A stretch of DNA of 64,000 nucleotides from Daldinia sp. FL1419 (Eukaryota > Ascomycota > Sordariomycetes > Xylariales > Hypoxylaceae). The notes under the pieces were generated by a model. That model saw nothing but the letters and a program-made list of their open reading frames with translations. It made no database searches and was not told the DNA's origin. Of this stretch, positions 1 through 10,500 are shown one piece after another (the stretch's first letter is position 1; the number at the start of each line of letters is the position of its first letter). The position numbers were made by a program, and so were the translations under genes. The DNA is taken from positions 1 through 64,000 of the forward strand of contig MU623379.1 of the NCBI GenBank assembly GCA_025201765.1, read 5' to 3'.

Positions 1-1212
1 CTAGTATTTTTTGTAATTTTTTTGAGTTGAAGATATTGAAGATATTAAGTGATGTTGAATTTGGGGAGGTATGCCAAGACTGCGCAATTAATTCTTGCTA
101 GCGACTGGCTGCGTGATTACCACAGCCGGAGGATAGCGGCCCAAAACAACGAACGGCACTAGGTACATAGCTCGGCACGACCTTCGTTACCTATGCCTTA
201 GCTGCAATCAAGTACCGATGCCATTGCGGGGAATAATGAGAGCGTTCTGAATTATACAGGCGGGTATGTATATGGCACTGCCGACGTAATAATTGGTAGC
301 CGTAGGCCCGTGAAGCGTTGTGCGGTGTCTATTCGCAGTGACGCTGGCGAAGACAACAGATCACTATAGGAGGTAGTTGATGTTAGCCTCGCCACCTGGG
401 AACGCTATTCGATATTGTTCTGGGCGAGGCAAGTCAGAGTTTAGCAGATACTGGAATACCATGAGAGCAAGGGAATCTGAACTGATGATTTTAGCTGCAA
501 TGCTCTTAGGACCCTCTCTATTAGTACAAACGTAACCATTTTGTGTGGGTGGTTGAACCCAGTTGACTCGATTCGAACTAAGAAGTGGTCTGATGAGTTT
601 GCTTCCTACTTGATATCTGATCCTTTTGCATGTGGCTCTTGTCTGAATGACCGAGTTGGAATTTTATGGATGAATGAATATATTCAACATTGAGCGTTAG
701 GTGGGTTCTCTGGCGTACGTATAGGCTTGTGCCACGCAGGTGGCTTCCTCTTCATATATCTCTAACTTGAGACTAAGAATAGAAATAAAACGAGGTAAGC
801 TGATTCGTTGTGGATTTGTTACCACTCGAAGAATCGACTCGGCCGCCCAAGGTTTCTTATCGATAAATCGTTATTATTTCTCGGTTCCTTAGGTACCTAG
901 GCAGTAATGGATCTGCATAAATGTTGCTGTAATTAGTGCCAAGTTAGCCAAGGGTGCGGATTCGAAGCTTCGATCTCGTAGAATTATCCTGCAATGTTCG
1001 TCAGATGGGGACGGGACTGATCCTAACTACATATTAGACGTCCTTCCCACTATGCCACTATGGGTGAATGTGGATATTGCATTGAAGTGCTAAAATAGTA
1101 TGTGGGAATCCATTTGCTTTCTTACTGGGGATCTGCCTAGGCTGCTTGGATTTGCTAGGGGGAGCTTGAAAAGGTACGAAAAGGCACGGTTATGCGTCAT
1201 TGGTCCGACTCC

Positions 1213-1249
1213 TAAAAAAAATAAAAAATAAAAAAAAAAATAAAAAAAA
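1213..1249. repeat. A-rich simple repeat
   Basis: Runs of 6 to 11 A residues are separated by single T residues. It is low-complexity intergenic DNA with no coding context. Confidence 0.85.
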
Positions 1250-1669
1250 GCCCAGAAGGCCTAGTTTAAAGTCTTCTCCGGCTTGGTAAGGTTAATTCGA
1301 AATACATACTATGATGCTGACCTGTTTTGGGTAGTTCACCCATAATTCACCTAGGGTAGCCCAGCTTAGCCCGTGTTAGCGTCATTGGACCTTGACCGTT
1401 TCTGTGTGATGTTATCCGCTTTTCCCGGAGCCGCTTGTAGTTTTATTGGTCGATCTTGAAATTAAGCAGCGTTTAGTCTTGGGTCTTCTCGATAGATGCA
1501 TCGAATCAGAAGTCTGTGCCTGTCGAGCCCCTTCCCGCAACGTGTGAATGAGAAGACTAACTGAGTAACTAAGCCCCTTGCTAATGAGATTCATCTATAA
1601 CCAATCATTTTTCACGGCTCCCTTAAGATGAGCTCCACAATCTGTTGATCTCGCTCATCCTCTTCAACT

Positions 1670-1940
1670 CCCCCGTATCCTCCCCCCCCTCTGGAGGTCC
1701 TTCTTTCCTTCTTCTTCACGATCTTCATCGTCGTTGTCGTTGACGTCTTGTTGTTGCTCTGTCGGTTCAGAGAGTCCATTCCTTTTTGGCTTTTTGCCCC
1801 CCTCTCTCCCTCTCATTCACTCATTATTTTTGGTTTCAGCTTCACTCTTTTTGGGTTGATTCCGTCCGGTCTTTTTTTCTTCTGAACTTCTCCGAAGCCT
1901 TCTGAAGTCTCGAGACCCTTTACTCTCCCTTACGTACGTT
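1670..1940 (+). promoter_or_regulatory. Pyrimidine-rich promoter/5' leader of the gene at 2187
   Basis: The plus strand is strongly C+T rich, with repeated CTTC, TCTC and CCCC runs. Filamentous-fungal promoters and 5' leaders typically show such tracts near the transcription start. It lies 250-500 bp upstream of the chosen start codon and on the same strand. The assignment to that gene is inference. Confidence 0.4.
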
Positions 1941-1969
1941 CATCGATGTCTTGAATTAATCAATCAATC

Positions 1970-2005
1970 AGCCAATATAGGAGCCAATATAGGAGCCAAT
2001 ATAGT
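1970..2005 (+). promoter_or_regulatory. Three tandem 12-bp repeats, each with a CCAAT box
   Basis: The unit AGCCAATATAGG occurs at 1970-1981 and 1982-1993, and once more nearly complete from 1994. Each copy holds a forward CCAAT pentamer, the core site of the fungal HAP/CBF complex. The array ends about 180 bp before the start codon at 2187. The repeats are visible in the sequence; binding by the CCAAT complex is inferred from the motif and position. Confidence 0.5.
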
Positions 2006-2186
2006 GATATCTATCTGATATCTAGGCTCTCTGTGCTCTTTTATAGTATTGAGTCAAATATCTAACTCATGTTTCAATGTAGCCGAGCCATTCATTGATT
2101 ATTCAACTGGACCGACGAAATCCCTTGACACCCCGACTTTAAACAACGGCAATACTCGAATCGTCAGATCAGTAGTTATCGTCAAT

Positions 2187-2756
2187 ATGTCTACTTTCAG
2201 CAAATTTATTGCCCGTGGCAATGCTGTCCTTTCCAGGCGGGACCTTGAGATGGGAGGCGAGCCGGACAAGGTCATCGATCTCATGATTGCTCTTCTTGGC
2301 GTCGCTTTCTTCTCTCTTGTTTTGGTAGCCTTCTTATTCATGATGCGGCGTGCGAAGCGCGAACGACAGCTTCGGAACGAAACTCTGCCGCAATACAACG
2401 ATATCAAACACGACGATGGTACCACTCGTCACCTCACCATCCAGACCGCTGACGGCCGATCGAGTATTCTGGTTTTGAACGGTCGCCCCATGCTAAACGA
2501 CCCGAACTCGCCACCTTACTCACCTAACAATATCCCCGAGATTCACATCACTTTCCCTGACGAGCAGGACGAACAAGGCCACAATAAGGGCGGCCGTGTT
2601 GTAGTTGTCCGAGTCGGCGAAACCACTGTCGGCCTCGAGCCTGTGAATGAGGAGCAACTGCCAGCATACTCCAAAGAAAACAGCGCCGGTTTCTATTCGA
2701 TCGACATGGACCAAATCGGCGGGCTAAAGGAGAAAGATCGAAGCCAGGTCTCCTGA
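2187..2756 (+). CDS. Small single-pass membrane protein with PxY-type motifs
   Basis: The product has 189 residues and no introns. A hydrophobic segment at about residues 30-53 follows a short N-terminus and is followed by a basic stretch (RRAKRER), so the rest is probably cytosolic. The tail carries LPQY (67-70), SPPY (108-111) and LPAY (158-161), which resemble the PPxY/LPxY motifs bound by WW domains of Rsp5/Nedd4 ubiquitin ligases. The frame stays open 46 codons further upstream, but the ATG at 2187 was chosen because the upstream part looks like leader sequence and the hydrophobic segment then lies close to the N-terminus. It resembles uncharacterised proteins of filamentous ascomycetes; the function is unknown. 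A role as a ligase adaptor or membrane anchor is only an inference from the motifs. Confidence 0.75.
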   Translation: MSTFSKFIARGNAVLSRRDLEMGGEPDKVIDLMIALLGVAFFSLVLVAFLFMMRRAKRERQLRNETLPQYNDIKHDDGTTRHLTIQTADGRSSILVLNGRPMLNDPNSPPYSPNNIPEIHITFPDEQDEQGHNKGGRVVVVRVGETTVGLEPVNEEQLPAYSKENSAGFYSIDMDQIGGLKEKDRSQVS

Positions 2757-4888
2757 GATAAAACTAATCTGGCCTTCCCGCCGTCACGTTGCGAAGAATA
2801 GAAACGCCACTTAATCGCTAGTTACCGACTTAATTTAAAACGATGGGGGAGTTTGGACGACATATATACCTATATATATAGATATATGCATATGCATGAA
2901 TAATGGTGTACCTATTACAAAGCAAATGTCTATATTACCCTTCTATAAGTACCTCTAGGAAGGGGTGAGGATGCGGAAGGACGGACCGCGGTGGAAGGCG
3001 AGCCCGGATAGGTCATCTGTTTACCATCCGGCACTCTGGGTACATATCGGTCCTGTATATAACGATACCCCTTTGCTTTTTTTGTCTTCATTTTCTTCGG
3101 GGCCACCACGGACAATTAAGCCGTCCAGTACGAGAGATATAAACGAGGCTATCAGGCGCAGGATATATTCTCAGTTGTATAGCTAAATTAATCCCGTCAT
3201 CCAACTCAACAGCATTTGTTCCTAGTGGCCGTACCTGGCTCTATTCGGCCTTGGTTGCGTTCTCTGGATTCTAGTCTCTTACCTAGATGTTTTTATTCTA
3301 ACATTGAGTTTATATACATTCAAAGCCTACAATTCTGTTAAGCTATCAGGCATATAAGGCGAATTGAGACAGTACCTACAAAATCAAAGCGTTTGAACCA
3401 TCTCTTCCTTCTGTGAACCCCCGAGAGTTACGGTATACCTATAGCTCATTAGCATCGTATTGCTGTCACTTGATCTCGGGTGGACGATGCAAGCCGAGTT
3501 GATCAACATGCTGCCGTACTCAGGTAGTCAGTAAGGGATGGTAATTATATAGTGCATAGATGCTATACCCATATCATACAAGGTACTAATACGCCTATAC
3601 GGCCGGTCAGATTGCTCAAAAGCATTCATAGTGCATATATGTACGTAATACCTGCATACAGGACAATCTCCAAAGAAGACATCAAACCGAAGACCTAATT
3701 TCTCAGCATCATACAACCATCTTCAGCCTGGAAAATAAGATGCTCACGTGCCATGCAAGTATATTTGGCTTGCATGTATGTGGCTTGCTGAAAGGCAACA
3801 AAGACGTTTCATCTCGGTATGACGACGTCCGTCGGTGTGCGGTTAGATATGCTGTCTAAGACACGCGTCCGACGTTGAAATGAGTATCATCTTTCCATTT
3901 CTAGTTGTTGAGGTATTAGGTATTAATTGGGAACGAGGGTTTATTATTTGTTCTAAGCTTGGGGCTATTCACTCGCCATGCTTATATTCACGTAGAGTCC
4001 CACTTGATCGTATGTCATTATATGAGATTGCTATACGATTCTTACCAATCTTGGGCGTATGAGACGAGAGAATCTTCGTAGTAAACCCATTTTGAAAAGA
4101 CCTAGCATTATAGATTTCAAAAACACTCTCGTGTTAACATTGGGGCGTATTACGGAAGGGAGCAGAATACTTCTCGTGATTCCAGCTCACCACCACGTTT
4201 CATCAAGCCCACTACTATTATAACTTCCCTGATGAGAATTACCTCAGAATTTCACATAATACCTAATAGATTGACTTGACCCACCTTGGGGGAAAGGTTA
4301 GAAGACATAATTACGCCATATGCACCCTCCCTCACTGACGGAGAAACTATATGCCCGTGGTGCTGATGGCTAGATCTATGATTTATATGGAATAAGAGAT
4401 CCGATTGGTGATATTATAACACTCTAATTGACCTTGAACTCGATCATACCATCGTAGCATCCATACTTGCAAATTGCAACTACCGTTTGTATAAACTCCT
4501 CTCGAGATCGCGGAAATGCCGCAATAGTACATCATAATGTCGTACAATCGAAACTTGTCTTGGATCTTCGATGCTGTGAAACACCACCGGTCTATCTTTT
4601 TGTATCCGGGGCGTACACAAAAAGGAAATATGGATGAACGTAAGGGCAGGGAAGCGATAAATAATGTGTGGCATGGATGACTAAAGACTTGGGTTTATTA
4701 TAGTTATCATAAATGTCCAGACCAACTCCGCGAAGCTTTACGGAACACCGCCCAGAAGGGCATGTGTGGTATGATCCATCGCTTTCGGATGAGTTCGCGG
4801 AAAATGCAATGCAACAGGAGATAAGTCTATAGTTGCGAAGAAACTTGGTAAACGACGACAGCGATGAATGGAATGTGAAGTTTTAGCC

Positions 4889-5182
4889 TTAACCGAGCGT
4901 CATAGAACCATACTGCTTTGCGAGATTCGCTCTGTCTTGCGATATTTCTTGCCCAAGCCTTGGAGCCCATAATTTGAGTCTTCCTCTAGAGGATGGAAAA
5001 AAGACTGCTGGCATTGAAATTACGTGCTGCCCAATATTGCTGTAAACCTCTCGGCCAATGAGTAGTTGCGAGCAAAGCCGAAGACCGCCGTTGTCTCGAT
5101 CTAAAGTCTCCAGGCCAATGAACAGCCCGCAAAAAGGATGTCCCTTAACGCGCAAAAATTCGACCGAATCGCGGTACTTAGA
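4889..5182 (-). pseudogene. Possible decayed coding fragment, family unknown
   Basis: A frame of about 98 codons is open on the minus strand from just after a TGA at 5183-5185 down to a TAA at 4889. It has no ATG near its upstream end. Its composition is more even than the flanking AT-rich DNA, and the translation has a protein-like mix of residues with a glycine/leucine-rich part. I recognise no family, and no splice partner is evident. It may be a remnant of a degraded gene or a chance frame. Confidence 0.2.
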
Positions 5183-5318
5183 TCAAGGCGGCGTGGGGGG
5201 TTCCTCCGTGTTAGTCAAACCCCGAAGCAAGGGCGGCAGATACGGCGGTACGCAATCCATACCGAATCCTAACCGCTTGTTACGTGCGTATGATATCTCC
5301 GTAGTAGTTGGTGCACAC

Positions 5319-5366
5319 CCAGGCTAAGCCTGGCCGCTGAAAGATTCGGCTAGCTTAACTAGCCGA
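5319..5366. repeat. Two adjacent short inverted repeats
   Basis: CCAGGCT/AGCCTGG arms of 7 bp around a single A lie at 5319-5333. TCGGCTAG/CTAGCCGA arms of 8 bp around a 5-nt loop lie at 5346-5366. Both are perfect. They lie between the two possible coding relics. They might be a terminator-like or element-end structure, or chance. Confidence 0.5.
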
Positions 5367-5530
5367 TAAAAAGTTATGGAGTCATATAGATACGTAAAGA
5401 ATATCTGCTCCTGCGGATATAGGTGTTAGCGGACGTATTAAATAGCCTCAAGTGGAATAGTCCTTACCTAAATAGTTAATTGTCCAAGTAGTCGGACTTT
5501 TCTTTAGGCGTATTCTTACCAGGCCGGGTT

Positions 5531-5701
5531 ATGAGAGCGGATTTACTAAAGTCATACGGACTTAAACCCGGTTTCTATGATGGCTGGTTCACGCACCCGC
5601 AACGGATTGCGTCGAATAGCGACGCTCGAGATAAACATACCTACCTTTTGACCGAAACAGAAGATCCGATTAACACCGGTATCTACCATTTGACGCATTG
5701 A
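5531..5701 (+). CDS. Short open frame of 56 residues, unrecognised
   Basis: The frame runs from an ATG at 5531 to a TGA at 5699-5701. The predicted peptide is hydrophilic with evenly mixed residues and looks more protein-like than most short frames in the intergenic DNA. It has no signal peptide and no membrane segment, and I recognise no family. It lies 208 bp upstream of the dehydrogenase start, so it could be an upstream gene fragment, part of a decayed gene, or chance. Confidence 0.2.
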   Translation: MRADLLKSYGLKPGFYDGWFTHPQRIASNSDARDKHTYLLTETEDPINTGIYHLTH

Positions 5702-5909
5702 TAGTGCTTAGGATGCAGCTAGACTGCCGTGTGCCGTTACAATAAGACTACCTTAGGTAGGTAGTCATGCTCCAACGAAACCATATCTAGGTAGTTTGCC
5801 ACTTTCTATAAAGTCTAGTACCTACGGACTTCCCCTTCTACGCTTTTCGGACAGACTTTGCCTTTTTGTACAGTAGAAACTTGGGCTTCGTATCATTGCA
5901 ATCATCACC

Positions 5910-6800
5910 ATGGAGAAATTAGGGGCAAACGCGGCGGCCGTTTCCTCATTCACCAACACGGTACACACCGATACCTACGAGTATATATCTCCGAAGAACA
6001 TCGACCTTAGTGGAAAGTCAGTCTTCATCACCGGTGCGTCTAAAGGTGTTGGGAGGGAGACGGCTCTCAGTTATGCTAGAGCCGGCGCCTCCGGGATCGT
6101 TGTTGGAGCCCGGTCGGACTTGACCAGTCTAGTGTCCGAGATCAAAGATGCAGCGAAAAGGGCCGGCCGCAATGAGCCAACAGTTCTCTCCCTAAAGCTC
6201 GATGTTACGTCCGAGGATAGCGTCAAGGCCGCTTCAGAGGCTGTCTCGGCCAAGTTCGGAGGGAAGTTGGACATATTGATCAACAACGCCGGCTACCTGG
6301 ACCACTGGGCACCAATCGCCGAGGCGAGCACATATCATTGGTGGCAGACGTACGAGGTCAACGTTAAGGGAGTCTTCTTGTGTACCAAATATTTCATCCC
6401 GCTGCTTCTCGCTAGCGAGACCAAGACCAATATCCTTACAACAAGCATGGGCGCTGTTGTGATTTTCCCTTCCGCCTCGTCTTACCAATCCAGCAAGTTC
6501 GTTGTCAGCCGACTTGCGGAATATATAGTAGCCGAATACGGAGACCAAGGGATAATCTGCTACTCTCTTCACCCCGGCGGCGTTAAGACGGAGCTGGCGA
6601 CCAACATGCCTGTGGAAATGCATAAAGTCTTGACCGACGAGGTGACGCTTCCGGCGGACACTCTGGCATGGCTAGGGGCTGAGAGGCGGCCGTGGCTAAA
6701 TGGGAGGTTCGTCAATGTCAAGTGGAATATGAAAGAGCTCGAGGCCAAGAAGGATGAAATTGTCAAGGGGGATTTGTTGAAGTTTAAGTTGACGACTTGA
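5910..6800 (+). CDS. Short-chain dehydrogenase/reductase (classical SDR)
   Basis: The product has 296 residues in a single exon, an ordinary length for a classical SDR. The Rossmann cofactor motif TGASKGVG lies at 41-48, NNAG at 125-128, and the catalytic set at Ser179, Tyr192 and Lys196 (YQSSK). HPGGVKTELA at 221-230 is the usual region after the active site. These enzymes use NAD(P)H to oxidise or reduce alcohol and carbonyl groups; the substrate cannot be read from the sequence. There is no signal peptide or membrane segment, so it is probably cytosolic. The start codon has a strong context (CACCATGG). The neighbours do not suggest a biosynthetic cluster. SDR identity is secure; the specific activity is unknown. 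Confidence 0.92.
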   Translation: MEKLGANAAAVSSFTNTVHTDTYEYISPKNIDLSGKSVFITGASKGVGRETALSYARAGASGIVVGARSDLTSLVSEIKDAAKRAGRNEPTVLSLKLDVTSEDSVKAASEAVSAKFGGKLDILINNAGYLDHWAPIAEASTYHWWQTYEVNVKGVFLCTKYFIPLLLASETKTNILTTSMGAVVIFPSASSYQSSKFVVSRLAEYIVAEYGDQGIICYSLHPGGVKTELATNMPVEMHKVLTDEVTLPADTLAWLGAERRPWLNGRFVNVKWNMKELEAKKDEIVKGDLLKFKLTT

Positions 6801-6962
6801 TTCCAGTCTTGACCTCTTGTACATTTTCACTCTTATCATATTGAGACTCGAAGTACCTAATCTATCATCGAGAAAGTTTATATAACTATAACTAAGTCAT
6901 GTAAAAGATAGTATTATATAAAGTCAATGTTATATAGGTATATACTATGTACGAGTTACCTT

Positions 6963-6990
6963 ATATATACCTAGGTACCTAGGTATATAT
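6963..6990. repeat. 28-bp perfect palindrome built on CCTAGGTACCTAGG
   Basis: Every base from 6963 to 6976 pairs with its mirror base from 6990 back to 6977. The core is CCTAGGTACCTAGG flanked by TA-rich arms. It is the longest perfect example of a motif that recurs throughout the intergenic DNA of this window. Confidence 0.85.
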
Positions 6991-7105
6991 TTAGGTAGTT
7001 ATATTGAACTAATTATATAAATACCAAAAGGTTCTTATTGGACAATCGAGTGTATTACGTAGCAAATATGCCTCGTAGGAGTTGAGCAGATAGGCGAGAA
7101 ACCGT

Positions 7106-7176
7106 TAGCGCCAATAGGAGTCGAACCTATCCTTACTTATCTACCCACGCAGGAGTACCTAGGGACCTATACGCTA
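7106..7176 (-). pseudogene. tRNA-like relic
   Basis: Read on the minus strand, this 71-nt stretch has a perfect 5-bp T arm (ATAGG, 7-nt loop TTCGACT, CCTAT). It also has an anticodon-like arm with a 5-bp stem and the 7-nt loop CTGCGTG, with T at the position before a GCG triplet. The outer four or five base pairs of the acceptor stem can form (AGCG with CGCT). The D arm is missing or too short and the last two acceptor pairs fail. It is therefore more likely a decayed tRNA gene or tRNA-derived element than a functional tRNA. Confidence 0.28.
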
Positions 7177-7569
7177 CAAGGGTGGATGACCTTTGACGTA
7201 CTAGGGTTCGTCATAGTGGACAGTTACATAATTGACACGCACCAGGTAGCTGCAAGTTTAGGTAGGTACCTAGGTATCACTAAACTTTCAGGGGTCTCCA
7301 CAAGTACCCGTAAGCTCTTTTTTCTAATTGACAGCTTCAGATAACTATCTGTTTTTTTCAGAAACTTGCGGTGTTTTTTATTTTATACATTATGATACTT
7401 AATTTCCTTTCGCAACTGAAGCTGAGCTAATTTGCAACTTTCTTCTAGTCTTCCTTTTGTTAATATTTTCTCGATAGATGTTTTACCTGGAAGCCAATGG
7501 CAGCGGTTGATCTTTACACGACGCGTTAATTTACCCTATCACCTTTTTTTTATACCCTTTCGACCCACG

Positions 7570-10500
7570 ATGCCCTCCCGGAATGCCCGCCCAAAATCCC
7601 CTCCGACCGAATTCAAGGCCATTGCGGCGGAATGGGCCCGTGCAAAGCAATTAAAAGAGCTTGAGGATGCTGTACAAAAGAAGCCAAAGTCTTCTACACC
7701 TGATGATGCGCGACGCTCAGCTCTTGAAGTTCACCGAAAGAAGTCTTTTGAGCGCCGCTGTCTTTGGACTATAGGTTTCTGGGGTTGGCTACTCGGTATT
7801 CACATCGTTGGCATATTACTTTTTACCAGTGGTTTTCTCTTGACTAGATTGGTCTTGGACGAGCAGTCGAAATGCGACAACCCACCTATAGAACCGCTAT
7901 TGGAGTGGAAGGGGAGGGGTACAGTGGACGGCGGCTGTTGGCACCCCAAGACTTTCGATAAAGCTGTTATCGTCTTGGTAGATGCTTTGCGATACGACTT
8001 TACGGTTCCGGTTGAGGAGGGTGATCATGCCGAAGTTTATCATAATGCGCTTCCTTTTCTTTACGAAACTTCGGTCAAGTCTCCAGGAAATGCTTTTCTA
8101 CGACCGTTTATTGCGGACCCCCCAACTTCTACTCTTCAAAGATTAAAAGGTCTTACCACGGGCACTTTGCCCACTTTCATGGACATAGGCTCTAGCTTTG
8201 CGGGGACGGCCATAGAGGAGGATAATCTATTAATACAGTGGAGAGCTCAAGGAAAACGGATAGCCCATTTAGGAGACGACACTTGGACCGCATTGTTCCC
8301 CGATTATTTCCAACCTAATATCAGTAGGGCCTACGACAGTTTTAATGTTTGGGATTTACACACCGTTGATAATGGAGTTTTGGACCACATATTCCCATTA
8401 CTGAAGCCTGACCAGACGCAGAAATGGGACGTTCTCATAGGGCATCTTCTTGGCGTGGATCATGCTGGTCATCGATACGGACCCAACCATGCCGCTATGA
8501 CCGCCAAGCTCCAGCAGATGAACGGATTCATTCAAAACCTTACGAAGGAGATTGACGATAAAACATTACTGGTCGTCATGGGTGATCACGGAATGGATAG
8601 CAAGGGCGATCACGGTGGTGAGAGTGACGATGAGGTTGAAGCTGCGCTGTGGATGTACTCGAAAAAGCCGGTTTTCGGCCGCACACAACCCGAGTTCAAA
8701 ATTCCACCAGCTACGGCCAAGATTCGGCCGGTAAACCAAATTGATCTGGTCCCAACCCTGGCTCTTCTCTTGGGCATTCCTATTCCATTCAACAACCTTG
8801 GCCGTCCGATCGAGGAAGCATTCATTGGCCTCAAGGGGACTGCCTGGGATGTTCTTGCGGCCGCCTCAAGCATCACTTCCGCCGGAATTAGGAGGTATCA
8901 AGCATCGTATTTTAAGGCCCGAGGGATCGAGCAAAGCACTAAACCTGGCTCCCCAGCGGCTCTCTGGAAGGATACCGAGACCCTCATTCAAGCGGGTGCT
9001 AAGTCTAAGCCGTGGAACGCTCTCTACGATGCTTACACTACGTATCAAAGGGAGACGCTGAGAATCTGCAAAGAGCTATGGGCTAGCTTCGACGTTCCAA
9101 AGATGATATTAGGAATCATCATCATGGCATTTGGAGTAATTGTATTATTGCTTTACGTCTCAAGAGATGAAGACGAAGATTTTGCAGTCCTGGATAACGC
9201 CGAGTTGGATTTCGCCGAAAGGAGCTTGGAATTGCAAGGCTCGTCGGCCGAACCAGAGGTTGCGTCGTATAAAAGCTTTAGCAAATCACTTGCTAAGACT
9301 GGTCTTCTCAGCGGCCTGGTATTAGGGGCTCTAAGCTTAGGGCTTGTTCAGGTCACTGGATCTGACGAATGGTTATTAGCTGCCGCTGCAACTGCTTTTG
9401 GGAGTATGCTTGCTGTTACTGGTGTTCTATTACAGATCCGTGGGATACGTGTGCTTAACCTCTTACCAAATACTCCTTGGGGATGGTTATCCGTGGTCTT
9501 TTCGCTAAGCCAATCTATCGGCTTTGCATCCAACTCGTACACTATATGGGAAGATTCGATCTCGCTATTCTTCCTCTCAACGTTCGGCTTCGTAAGCGCA
9601 ATCGCCTCACTTCAGCTACTGTCGGTACGCGATCGGACATTGGGTGTTTACCACTCCGTCTTATTCGTTGTTCTTGGACGGGTAGCTTCTTTCTCGAAGT
9701 TGTGCCGAGACGAGCAGATGCCCTACTGCACGTCTACATACTACGCCTCTGCTAACTCATCAACCTCGGCCCCTTGGCAGTTGGTAATACCATTCCTTGT
9801 GTTCCTTATTCTACCATCTATCATCAAATCGTACTTGCAGAGCTCGCGGTCATATGAGGGTCTTGCGCCTATGTGGATCGGTACCGTTTTCCGAGCTGGT
9901 CTTTTCCTCGCTGCCGTATACTGGACTCTCGATGCGGCGGACAATGCGAACTGGCTTACCTCGATTCCGGAGAAAGTGCTCAAGACCGTACACGTCTCCA
10001 TTGCTCAGCTAGTCTTAGCCGTGGCCCTCGTGGCCGGCACTACGGCTTTCATATGGGCTCCTCCCTGTGTCAATATCTTTACAACCGCACCCAACAGTAG
10101 CAGAGCACAAATAACCGTCTTTGGCTTCGGCAACGCAAACGGTGCGCGGTACCTCTTCTTACCAATCAACATCGCCGCCGCCTGCATCCTCCTCTCCAAG
10201 CCCATGGGCGGCGGAGCCCTCGCTATCATGCTCTGGCAAATCCTCTCCCTGGCCGAAATAATCGACCTAAACGACCTCTCCGCCGAAACTATCGGCCCCG
10301 TAACCCTCGCCCTGCTCGGCAACTTCCACTACTTCAAGACGGGCCACCAAGCCGTCCTAGCTTCCATCCAATGGGACAGCGCCTTCATCCCCCTCCTCAC
10401 CCTGCGTTACCCCTGGTCCCCCCTGGCCGTCGTCTTCAACACCTTCGCCGGCCAGATCCTAGCCGTCACCTCCGCCCCGCTCCTCACCCTCTGGAAAACT

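Larger units (their letters stand above)
1..2186. other. Intergenic region, no recognisable gene
   Basis: No open frame here looks coding; the only frame of 60 codons lies on the minus strand near 1412-1594 and resembles nothing. The stretch holds a CCTAGGTA-type motif near 890-902, an A-rich run at 1213-1249, a pyrimidine-rich leader from about 1670 and a triple CCAAT repeat near 1970-2005. The last two probably belong to the promoter and 5' leader of the gene at 2187. Confidence 0.6.
2757..5909. other. Gene-poor intergenic region with possible coding relics
   Basis: No complete gene is recognisable over about 3.1 kb. It contains a TA-rich tract near 2862-2897, many short AT-rich frames, a coding-like open stretch on the minus strand at 4889-5182, a short plus-strand frame at 5531-5701, and two small inverted repeats at 5319-5333 and 5346-5366. 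The last 200 bp contain the promoter of the dehydrogenase gene at 5910. Confidence 0.5.
6801..7569. other. Intergenic region with long palindrome and tRNA-like relic
   Basis: This stretch between the dehydrogenase and GPI13 is AT-rich. It contains a 28-bp perfect palindrome at 6963-6990, further CCTAGGTA-type motifs near 7156 and 7260-7275, and a tRNA-like sequence on the minus strand at 7106-7176. The last 200 bp, with T-rich runs, are probably the GPI13 promoter and leader. Confidence 0.6.

Noticed and set aside
958..1057. Possible polymerase III A box (TGGCATAGTGG) and B box (GCTTCGAATCC) on the minus strand
   Set aside because: The spacing suits an intron-bearing tRNA, but no T stem or acceptor stem can form. 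Two short matches alone are weak evidence.
2049..2186. Upstream extension of the small membrane protein
   Set aside because: The added residues look like translated leader, and the ATG at 2187 puts the membrane helix near the N-terminus.
7432..7569. Upstream extension of the GPI13 frame
   Set aside because: It begins with TTG, not ATG, and the added 46 residues do not resemble the family N-terminus.
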